A stretch of 64,000 nt of DNA from Ascidia mentula (lineage: Eukaryota > Chordata > Ascidiacea > Phlebobranchia > Ascidiidae). Location of the stretch: assembly GCA_947561715.1 (NCBI GenBank), contig OX387198.1:8804001-8868000 (forward strand), written 5' to 3'. The position numbers and the translations under genes are program-made. Within the stretch, counting starts at the first letter, position 1; every line of letters begins with the position of its first letter. The notes under the pieces were generated by a model. The model was not told the origin of the DNA. It searched no databases and worked only from the letters and a program-made list of their open reading frames with translations. Positions 37,901 through 46,699 of the stretch are shown here, one piece after another.

Positions 37901-39640
37901 CTGCCAAGCCCGAAAACCCCATGATCGCGATACGTTAGCTGTGATCGCCAAGCAGGGACCTGCGCAGTGGGGCGATTCTGTCCATCATGCCATTGCATGT
38001 AATATTACTGCGTTACAGTTCATAGCCTTTTTCACATTCATGGAAACTCGAAAAAAAACTCACGAGGATAACAAAAAGTTGGTCATTTCCTATGCTAAGG
38101 AAAAAATAAAAAATATGGGAATTCCTAAAGCAAAATCAATACTTGATGAATTAGAAGGGATGTTAGAAAGACAGTTTGCAGTGGCTGAAGATGACTTGGC
38201 AAACAAACGAACGGTAATACCTATATAAAAGCGTCCGTACATAGTACATTTTTATAGTCGCAAGGTTTATTGAAACAGTATTTCTCCCAAATTTCAATCC
38301 AAATTTTGTGTAGGAAATATACTACGTCTATATATAAAAAAAGCCCTTCACTGATGTGTCATATATGTTGCGCTGTGTGGCATATTTTCAAAATTCGTTT
38401 CGTGTTCAATCTAAAGTCTTGGGTAGGATGACGCTTTAATTAGATGAAACATGTGTCCGCAAACCAATGAACAGAACTTTTTAAATCATGAAGAAAGCGT
38501 GTTGATAATCTTTCTCAACTGTTGCAACAATACTTATTATTACGTCATAGACCGTATGAGATTGCAACACACATTAGTGTAGAGCAGTGGTTCCCAACCT
38601 TTTGTGGTTGGTGACCCCCTATATTGATTTACGCTAACTTGCGACCCCCACCGTTTTTTTCCCAACAGCAATATCAATCAAAGTGCATTTTACAGTATAT
38701 CATTTATTGGCAATCACTTTGCTCCATAAGACGGCTGACTTGCAACTTCATAGCCAAGTTTGAAATCCGTGGTTGAGTATTTGACAACGCTAAAATCTGA
38801 AAACTACCTCCCAAGTCAAATCTCTGACGTTTCAAACCGTCTTCATGACGTTTGAAGAATTCCTAATCTTTTTTTCACGTGTTGGGGGTGCATGGTGTGT
38901 AAATGGCGGTTTAATTTAGACGGCTTAATTCAGCACTGCACCACGTTGCACACACACGGAGGCTTTTTAGTGCAAGTGCAGATTATGCGGGTAAATCCAA
39001 ACTTCAAATATTCTACGCTTCTTCTCCATGACCAGAGTTAAAGAAAAACACTGCACCTTGATATCTCACTGCTACTTACAACTGAACGCCCGAAACTGCT
39101 TTTTGATACTTTCATTGTTGATGACAATGATTTCTGTGATGTTTCAATGACAATGCCTGTGCACAATGTTAGTGGCACAGGCATTACTAGCGACAGTAGG
39201 CCCAACTAGTTGTTTGTAGCCTATGCGTTGTAACAAGTTATGAAAACATCACATATCTGTCGCGACCCACAGATAGCCTTCCCGCGACCCCCTTAGGGGT
39301 CGCGACCCCCAGGTTGGGAACCACTGGTGTAGAGAAAAATGTGCATTCATAGAAATCGGCAATTACTGGCAAACAAGATGTAACAGATAATCTTTCTCAA
39401 CTGTTGCAACAATACTAATAACATATTACTTTGCAGATAAGTTTTCTCGCTCTCGGAGGAATCATTATAGTTAGTGGGGTAGCGGCATGTTATTTCTTTG
39501 CACCAGTTTTGGCCATAAAAATACTCCCGCCAGTTCTTCTTAAAATACTTGAACGGATTTACGACGCTGTAAAAGGGAAGAAAAATGTCACACATACACA
39601 AGACGGCATCACAACACTCACCCGTTGTCATTATGCTTGA
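34961..39640 (+). CDS. Atlastin/GBP-like membrane GTPase, array copy 2 (9 exons, complete)
   Basis: A close tandem duplicate of copy 1. Exons 34961-35146, 35429-35566, 35917-36072, 36130-36186, 36416-36641, 37073-37242, 37688-37762, 38019-38213 and 39437-39640 give 468 aa. Exon lengths are identical to copy 1 except exon 8, which is two codons shorter. The P-loop GEQGSGKS, switch I Thr in ETYGVDV (T87), WDTEG (D115) and VIVIRN (N187) are all kept. The C-terminal hydrophobic segment starts ISFLALGGIIIV and the tail has DGITTLTR. Divergence is concentrated in the switch I loop and the membrane segment, while the DTEG exon is almost unchanged. Intron 7 holds a SINE that landed on the exon 8 acceptor, and intron 8 holds a hAT element. 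An open frame extends upstream of exon 3 (35737 on), so a longer exon 3 is conceivable but breaks the family alignment. AATAAA lies near 39989. Confidence 0.88.
37812..38029 (+). mobile_element. SINE insertion with target-site duplication at the exon 8 acceptor of copy 2
   Basis: The insert is related to the SINE of copy 1. It is bounded by ACAGTTTATAGCCTT (37812-37826) and ACAGTTCATAGCCTT (38015-38029), a 15-bp duplication with one mismatch covering the splice acceptor and first bases of exon 8. Inside are SINE pieces in opposite orientation, forming the hairpin listed separately. Confidence 0.7.
37832..37918. repeat. Perfect 31-bp inverted repeat with 25-nt loop
   Basis: The left arm 37832-37862 (beginning GGTTTTCGGGCTTGGCAGCC) is the exact reverse complement of 37888-37918. 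The loop 37863-37887 contains GCTGGATCAGCCAC, also found in the copy 1 SINE. It is a fold-back of SINE sequence. Confidence 0.85.
38504..39416. repeat. Identical 31-nt direct repeats bracketing the hAT element
   Basis: The same 31 nt, beginning GATAATCTTTCTCAACTG, occur at 38504-38534 and 39386-39416, outside the hAT ends. They are too far out to be its target duplication, so they record a separate local duplication just before exon 9. Confidence 0.8.
38585..39326. mobile_element. Non-autonomous hAT-type DNA transposon (742 bp) in intron 8 of copy 2
   Basis: The left end CAGTGGTTCCCAACCTTTTG (38585) and the right end AGGTTGGGAACCACTG (to 39326) are terminal inverted repeats of the hAT type. 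The flanks carry a perfect 8-bp duplication, GTGTAGAG (38577-38584 and 39327-39334), the hAT length. Inner ends are rich in GCGACCCCC motifs. No transposase ORF is present, so it depends on an enzyme elsewhere. The perfect duplication suggests a fairly recent insertion. Confidence 0.92.
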
Positions 39641-40569
39641 TAATCGATAGAATGCACATGGCTCCGTATTTTACTTTCTGAAACGTTGACGTCCAGTACG
39701 TAAGTGGTGTTTGTAAAGAACCAAAAAATAGGTATTTCTTTGATGACGGAAAAATATTACTGATTAAAAATGAAGCTGGAGTCGTTATAGTACCATAAAG
39801 GAAAGGTTGCCATAACGTATTGCCCCCGACCATCGCTATTTAGAGACCTTATTATAATTTTCGCAATTATAAGGTATATTTTGTAGATGCTATTTGGAAA
39901 ATGTTTCGTTAATTTAACATTTCTGTGTTTATACCGTTTGCAAATGTTTGCACTGTTTGTATACAAATCAAACTGAGAAACAAAAGAAATAAACTGCTAA
40001 TAACTGACGGGAAAGCGTGACATATTGTCATTCTATAGCTATACTGATTGACAAAGGTTGCCATACAACATCAAACAGGTTTCATTATATTTTTAAAATT
40101 CATTCAATGCATGAAAACTGAAAGAAACACAAAAAATAAATTTCTTCTCGTAATTCAGTCGTATTGACGATTGAGCTCTTAACAAAACAAAGAATCAATG
40201 TATTTCTTGTGCAATCATATTTGCCACATGTATCTTAAGTGTTTTTAAATGGTTATAGACGAGTTTAATGACAATTCACGAGTTAACTGGCATTCCTCGA
40301 CATACCAAATTGCGCCATAGCCCACTGGTTGGGAAACTCTTGGTTGCAGTACCAAAGTAAAGGATGTCTTAATGTATTGTTAAATATAACATAAAACTTT
40401 GCCATGAAAAACTATAAATTAGGACAGCCAACAAACGGGGAACTACACTGTCACACTACACGTAAGGTGTAGGAAAAGCTCTTCCGTTCATATATTCTTT
40501 TCTTATTGCGCATCCATGTGGTTTTGTTGTCTGTCATTGCTTTGTATAAAAGATATGCAACTACAATAC

Positions 40570-40712
40570 CAGCAGACAAAAGTGCGTCGTATAGACGTCA
40601 AATTGTAGTATACAGTTTTTTAGTGGAAAGTGCAAATTCCAAAGACGTCAAAACCTGACGCTAATCAGACGTGGTTAGCTGAAAGGTCTATTAACGTCCA
40701 AATATGCTCGTT
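40570..40712 (+). repeat. Dispersed repeat, copy A
   Basis: Starts near CAGCAGAC and includes CGTCGTATAGACGTCAAATT and AATCAGACGTGGTTAGCTG; rich in GACGT. It is matched over its length by 41165-41325. The family is not recognised. Confidence 0.7.
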
Positions 40713-41164
40713 GCGTCGACATTTGGTTGTAAATTTGCATCTAAATACGTCTGTTCTTACCTGACGAAGTTCATGTTTAGCCTGCATAAGGTTTCAAATA
40801 GCCCACGATGTTACAGCTGAAAACAAGTTTAATAAAAAGAAAAGAATGCATAAGAAAGGTTTAAGGTTTGGAAGTTTTAAATTTAGGCAGAGGTGCTTGG
40901 GCTGGAGGACGGGCGACCACCTTTTCTGCCGGGTGCATGCTTTAAGTAATCTCCCACATGCTTCGGGATACAACTTTTTAATCGGTCACAAAAAAAAATT
41001 AAAATGTGATTACCAGTTCAAAATTTTATTAACGTTATTCCATGCTGTTTTCCCCCCAATTAGATTTAATTGCTGTTTCTGAATAATTAACATGTGCATG
41101 TCGCTTGATGTACATACGCATTTCCATTTTTGTAAAACTTTTGCGATCAGATAATATTAAGTCC

Positions 41165-41353
41165 CAGCAGACCAAACTACGTCGTATAGACGTCAAATTG
41201 TAGTCCCGACCAATGGTAAAAATCTGGTCAAGTTTTTGGTAGAAAGTGCAAATTCAAAAGACGTCGAAACCTGACTCTAATCAGACGTGGTTAGCTGGAC
41301 GTTCTGTTAACGTTCAAATATGTTCCTTTTTACCAGTGGTCGAAATCTGGTAC
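41165..41353 (+). repeat. Dispersed repeat, copy B, abutting truncated GTPase copy 3
   Basis: The same repeat as at 40570, extended by an internal near-duplicate: ACCAATGGTAAAAATCTGGT at 41210 and ACCAGTGGTCGAAATCTGGT at 41332. The second unit stops exactly where homology to GTPase exon 3 begins, so it marks the rearrangement breakpoint. Confidence 0.65.
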
Positions 41354-43941
41354 AGGAAGGCTCATTGGATCCACATCAAGATGAAAACAAAATTCCAGCA
41401 ATTCTTGGAATGACGGCGTTCTGTAGTTCCGTGACAATTTACAATATAAAGGAAAAATTTGACAACAACAATATCAGAAATATGCAGGTGCAAAAACTGT
41501 ACGAGTTTGGTTATTGTTCCTTTGAATATGATATCATATCACCTCAATATAACATAATCTTTTAGAAGCTGCTAAAAAATTTGCGTGATTCCTGGAAAGA
41601 AGATCTCGGTAACCAGTTTCAGGTAACCAGTTTTAACAAAAGTAACGAGTATAAAAACGTATTGATTAAACCCTATATGGTACGAAATACATTTTCAGGA
41701 CCTGGTAATTGTTGTTCGAAATTGGTACGATGTCCGCTTTGCTGTCGGCTTCGAAGGCGGAGAGAAATACAAAAAGGCACAATTGTCGAAAGACGGTAAA
41801 AACATTAAAGCATTCTTTGAGGAACTGGAACGGGTTTTCCAAAGTGTTCGAATCTTTTTGATGCCAGAACCCAATCGGTATGTCCGCGAAAGGACAAACG
41901 ATACTTCCAAGAAGATGATAGGTAAAACTTTTGTAACTATATGAAAAAGTTATATCCTTAAAGTTGGCTACGCTTAATCCCTACTTTTAGTAAGTGCACG
42001 ATGTTGCTTAACCCTGTTACTAAATGCAGGTATTTGAAAATATCGCAGTTAAATGCAATTATTAATCAACGACATCCAACAATAACCTTTTTTGTCGTTT
42101 CTGTTTAAAAGAAATCAGAAAAGAGTTTCGATCCAGCCTTCAGACATTCTGTGATGTTGTAGTCGGGGAAGTAGTTGAACCAAGAACCTTTGAAAGTGGT
42201 TTTCTCACAATTTTTACCTTGCCATTAATGATGTCACAATTTCAAGAGGGCTATACTGATGCTGAGGAAATTCTAAACAATGTAAGAGAATTAGGCCATT
42301 GTACTTATCCAATTGATTTTCTGAAATAGCTAGTTTAAAGGATTCTATGGAGAATTTTGGTTTATTTAACAATGTGTTTTGCATTGCAACACGAACACCC
42401 TTTGAAAATCAACCCTTTAGTAAGTTTTTGGAGTTTTAAAAGACACTGGCTGTGTTTCAGGCAATAGAAGGAACGATTGTGCAGACAATTATGGACACCT
42501 GCCTTAAAACATATCAGGAAAATTGCTTTTCAAAGGTAAAGTTTAAAAGAAAATCGACTGCAGTAAGAAAACCCAATGTTTCATACAGTTTAGAGCCTTT
42601 TTCACGGTTGAGACAACTGGACGAAAAACACACGAGAAAAACAAAAAGTTGGTCATTTCCTATGCAAAGAACAAAATCAAAGAGAAAAATATGGGAATTC
42701 GCAAAACAAAATTGATACTTGATGGATTAGAAGATCTAATAGAAGAGCAGTTTAAAATAGCTGAAGCTGACCTAGAACATCACCGAGAGGTAGTATAACT
42801 ATTAAAATAGAGAGAGTGTAAACTATTTTACCGCACATGAATCTGAAAAGGTTTCATGTTTGGTATATTAGCAGTTTAAGAACAAACACTTTTTTACCAC
42901 TTTATAACAAATTAAGTTTTTATACCACAAGATATATGGCCAGTTGGTTGGGCGATTAGGTTTCATAGGTCTATATAGCCGCCCAACCCATATACGAAGA
43001 AGAAAACCTGATTGAGATTCCTGGCCGTAATATATAGTGGGTTCGAATCCTGACGTGGTAAGAAAAGTTATATGGCCATACAGCACCTTCAATTCATTAT
43101 GTATTCAATACAAAATATTTTATAAATTTGATAATATATACACGTTCGTTCAGTAATTTTTTGTGAGCATGGTCGTCTGTTTTAAGATGTACTGGTTCAT
43201 TTTACCAAATGATGCTCACCGTTTGATGCTATGAGTATTTTTACTATTAGGCTACTAGAGACTACTTCATAATCGTATAAAAATTGAACCTCAACCAAGT
43301 TTATTGATACAAAAAGAAGAAACGCACTATATAGTACAGAAGAAATGCACTTTTTTAGGGAATTCGACTTGTCATAATTCGAAACCTTTTAATATTTTGT
43401 TTAAACTTGGTCTTTTGAAACTGCTTTCCACTCGTTACAACAGGCCTCTAGTGTCCTGCTTCTCGCTTTCGGAAGGCTTTCTAAAACGTACCCATCGCGG
43501 CACTTTAATGATTTCGAAAAAAAAAATAAAATAATGAGCAGAAAGCAGTTTTAAAAGACCAAGTTTAAACAAAATATTATAAGGTTTTGAATTATGACAA
43601 GCCGTATTCCCTACACTATATTGTCTAAATTTTGATGGTAAATATACTCGCACGATTATTAACATAACCGATTTTATTGTACAACGAATAAAGATTGTTG
43701 TTACCTTACGCTAACATCCGCAATATATTTTTGACAGGTTTGTCGCATTGTTCTTGAGGGAGTTTATATTATTGGTAATGCAGTTGCAATTATCTTCCTA
43801 AATCCATTTTCGAACCCAACAGTTGTTGTTTCTGTCATTGTGAGTATCGTGAGAGGCATTTATGAATTGATTAATAGAAACAGAAACAGCACACAAACAA
43901 CAAACGGTATCACTACAATAACTCGTTGTACAGCAGCTTGA
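41354..43941 (+). pseudogene. Atlastin/GBP-like GTPase, array copy 3, 5'-truncated (exons 1, 2 and part of 3 lost)
   Basis: Exon 3 begins inside the DTEG motif (GAAGGC at 41356) and runs to 41487. Then come exons 41566-41622, 41699-41921, 42112-42281, 42461-42535, 42589-42789 and 43738-43941. These have splice sites, lengths and phases nearly identical to copies 1 and 2 and no internal stop. Missing are the whole P-loop exon, the switch I exon and WDT. VIVVRN again has Asn. The C-terminal membrane segment and the GITTITR tail are intact. An in-frame ATG at 41320, inside the adjacent repeat, could start a 365-aa product without nucleotide-binding elements. It is either a recent pseudogene or a truncated protein of helical plus membrane parts. 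AATAAA lies near 44438. Intron 8 contains a large inverted repeat. Confidence 0.8.
43356..43614. repeat. Long imperfect inverted repeat (about 75-bp arms) in intron 8 of copy 3
   Basis: The left arm (about 43356-43429) and right arm (about 43540-43614) are reverse complements with only a few mismatches. Both contain AATATTTTGTTTAAACTTGG in opposite orientation. The spacer is about 110 nt. Ends read TAGGGAAT, flanked outside by CACTATA on both sides at a short distance. It is probably a fold-back or MITE-like element. Confidence 0.75.
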
Positions 43942-44893
43942 ATCAACCTTAAACACAGTGCTGTACCTCCCGAAACCTGAAGTCCGTCTCGAGATTTTAT
44001 ATCTTTAAAAGACATTTGAATAATTATCAATTGTGATGGAGTAAAATGGAGTGTCTGCATGCAAGTTTTACCCTATCATGCCTTTTCCTTCCAACGTCCA
44101 TAAACCACGTATAGCAATGATGCTATTTGTGCATTTGATTAGTTACAATCGATTTGCGGGCATGAGAGTAGTGAATGTTAACTCTTAGAAAAATCATGAT
44201 ATACGTTCGATGTATTTTAGCGTTCATTGTTTGCATAAAATCAATACTATAAGATGAGATTCTATTCTCTGATTTGATTTGCACAAACATCCCATGTAAT
44301 TTTTATGGAAATGTCAAATGTTTAAAAATATATATTGTATAGCTGTAAGAAAAATTTGTGGGTGTTTCAAGACGGCAGAAAATAGCCTGCACAGAAATCA
44401 ACCAGGATACTTCCGAGACTAAAAAAAGCAACTTCAAATAAAAATTAATAAATTATTGACTATTCACAATAAAAAAGTTAAACTTTAATGAGACAAGCCG
44501 AAAAAACAATTTCTGATTAAAAAAAAAAATGCAAGCTGTCCCAGAACAAGGAAAGCTGATCAACTTAATTTGCCAATATCAGCTAACACGTATTGAAGTG
44601 CAATGGCATTGTCGCCATATTGGTTTAAAGGCACCTTTTCCTGCCGTTCATGCTAACAAAGAAATATTAGAAGGAAATTTATTGTCAGAAGGAACATTTG
44701 CTTTGCATACACAATCATATTTGTAATCCCATGATGATATTTTTGTCACAAAAATTAAAACAAATTTGGCAGTGGAACAATATAAAACCTAAAAACAGGT
44801 GTAGAAACATGCTTGAGTAAAAACATTACAATACATACACAATAAAAACACTATAAAAAGCGACAAAACATACAAATTATTCTTAGCAAAAAG
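43942..44893. other. Convergent intergenic region (copy 3 and POLD4 3' ends)
   Basis: AT-rich 3' UTR sequence with AATAAA near 44438 for the plus-strand gene. A short ORF at 44529-44726 has no family features. Confidence 0.4.
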
Positions 44894-45923
44894 CTAATTG
44901 GTTGCTTGTGTAAGCAGGGTAATTGAATTCCACAATGGATTCACATATGTATCATCATCAACATTGCTTTCAATCAACTGTTTAATTCTGGAAGGTGGAT
45001 TTAGACCAAGTTCATAGGCTCGCTCCCATCTTTCAAGTCGAGTCAAGCCTAGTGATAGTAGTTGCTTTAAATAAGTACATTTCCAAAACATATGGTCTTA
45101 CCAAGGCTGGGGCCAAACTTTGTGTCGAGGTCAAACTGTTTGAGATAAATTATGTCATCACATTCCTTGATAACAGTAGAAGCTGAATGATCATGAACTG
45201 ACTGCTTCTCTTTTTTAACACCTGTACACAAAAGCAGTTGCTAAAAATAAGATAAATGACATTTTGTTTTCACTACAACAAAATTGTAGAAGAGAAAGTA
45301 CCATATAATCAAACAAAGCAATGTCTATATAAGTCAAATGAATTCAGACTTTTTATTAAAGAATTAAATTTAAAATCTTAAATTAAGATCAGCTGCAAGG
45401 GCCACATGAGGCTCTCAACCATTTTTATGCAAGCCCTCGGTTGCGGGACTATTCGTGGAATGTTTTTTTTTATTGATTTAGAAAGACCCTTTTTCTTGTT
45501 TGTAAAAATTAAATGTTTGGCAAACTGTGGGCCCTTTTAAGCGTTGGGCCAAATGTGCAATCTGGCCCTAATTTATTGCAGCTCCTACAATTTTGGGTTT
45601 TCCCATTTGGATCCAATACAAAAAAGACTGAGAATCACTGATTAAAATAATTTGCTGCAAAAATAATACACAAATAAAACAAAAAATAAATAAAACACAA
45701 GGCACCAAATTATTGAAACAGTGTTTTAAACATGCAATTTTGTTTAAATTAACAGATTAATAAGTTTTTGAGGAGCCTTATACGGTAACCCCAATGCTAT
45801 TCTTAATACCCCTCACCCACCTTTTATTTTTAAACCTTTACTTATTCAATTACCTTTTGCTTTTCCCGCTGGTCTTGTTTTTGCTTTTCTGAACTGGTTT
45901 GTAAGTTGCTGTTGATTCGACAT
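44894..45923 (-). CDS. POLD4: DNA polymerase delta subunit 4 (p12), 3 exons
   Basis: The smallest, regulatory subunit of replicative DNA polymerase delta. Exons 45923-45854, 45221-45102 and 45048-44894 join in phase 1/1 to give 114 aa (human 107). The conserved core reads YLKQFDLDTKFGPSLGLTRL and continues ERWERAYELGLNPP. It matches the mammalian LLRQFDL...YGPCTGITRLQRW...GLEPPP block, and the end YVNPLWNSI matches the SLWH ending. The N-terminus is basic, with QQQLTNQF as a weak PCNA-binding (PIP-like) candidate, as expected for p12. Intron 1 contains a small hAT-like element. Yeasts such as S. cerevisiae lack this subunit. Confidence 0.9.
45390..45640. mobile_element. Short hAT-like element (251 bp) in POLD4 intron 1
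   Basis: Starts CAGCTGCAAGGGCC and ends GACTGAGAATCACTG, flanked by ATTAAGAT (45382-45389) and ATTAAAAT (45641-45648), an 8-bp duplication with one mismatch. The terminal inverted repeats are very short and imperfect, so this is an older non-autonomous copy. Confidence 0.5.
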
Positions 45924-46699
45924 TGCTGATTTGGTTATTTTCAAATCCTGAATTCAAAACCAAATCGAATGGCAAACATACAAACAAGGACTAACTTGCA
46001 TCACACAATCGCAATGCTCTGTTTATTTTTAGATGTACGCAGTGAACCAGGTTAAATTTGTTTTTTACGGGTCATCGATTTTACGCATTCGCTCTCCGCC
46101 GCTTATTTATTTTTATTGTTTGCTAGCTAGAATCTGCTGGATGCTTCGGATGTTCCAAAAGGTAAACAGAAAATGAAATTACGAAAACAGTTTTGGATCT
46201 ACAATTTTCGTAAGTCAAACATAGTTGTTTAACCAGGTTTTTATTTTCTTATTTTACGCCAGGGCGGTAATTTTGGGTTGAAAATAAAAAATAGGGCAAC
46301 CTTGTTTTTCTAACTGTTTTGATGTCAATTAACGTAATGGATGCCCACTCAGGGTTCGCACAGAAGTTTCTGCTGTAAAATTAGGTTAGGCTATAAGCCC
46401 CGGTCCACAGCAGGGTTTCGAAAAATGGTAGGCTGAACCTGTAGACAAGTGAAATAAGCCACAAAGACACATTATTTACTACTCATGTAAACTCATTCTT
46501 TTCGATAATCACTTTGTTAAAAAAATTATGTGGTAGAAAAAGCTTACACATAACAAAACCGAACATAGTCAAAACTTCACTTTTTCAAAATAGTAATAGG
46601 CCTCATATTAAAAAGTTGCCACAAATACCTACAAGCACAAAAACTGTAATCGCACACACGAAATCACACGAGAAGTGAATAAATTCTTGTACGAAAAAT
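45924..46699. other. Upstream of POLD4 and downstream of the glycine-rich receptor gene
   Basis: Both flanking genes are on the minus strand. No gene, RNA or clear repeat is recognised here. Confidence 0.35.

Larger units (their letters stand above)
39641..41353. other. Spacer between GTPase copies 2 and 3, with repeats
   Basis: Holds the copy 2 3' UTR (AATAAA near 39989) and a dispersed repeat present twice (40570-40712, 41165-41325). No P-loop exon or switch I exon for copy 3 is present here. Confidence 0.55.

Noticed and set aside
42940..43065. Possible tRNA from the GGGTTCGAATCCTGAC box in copy 3 intron 8
   Set aside because: A perfect B box is present, but no acceptor, D or anticodon stems pair with it at the right distance.
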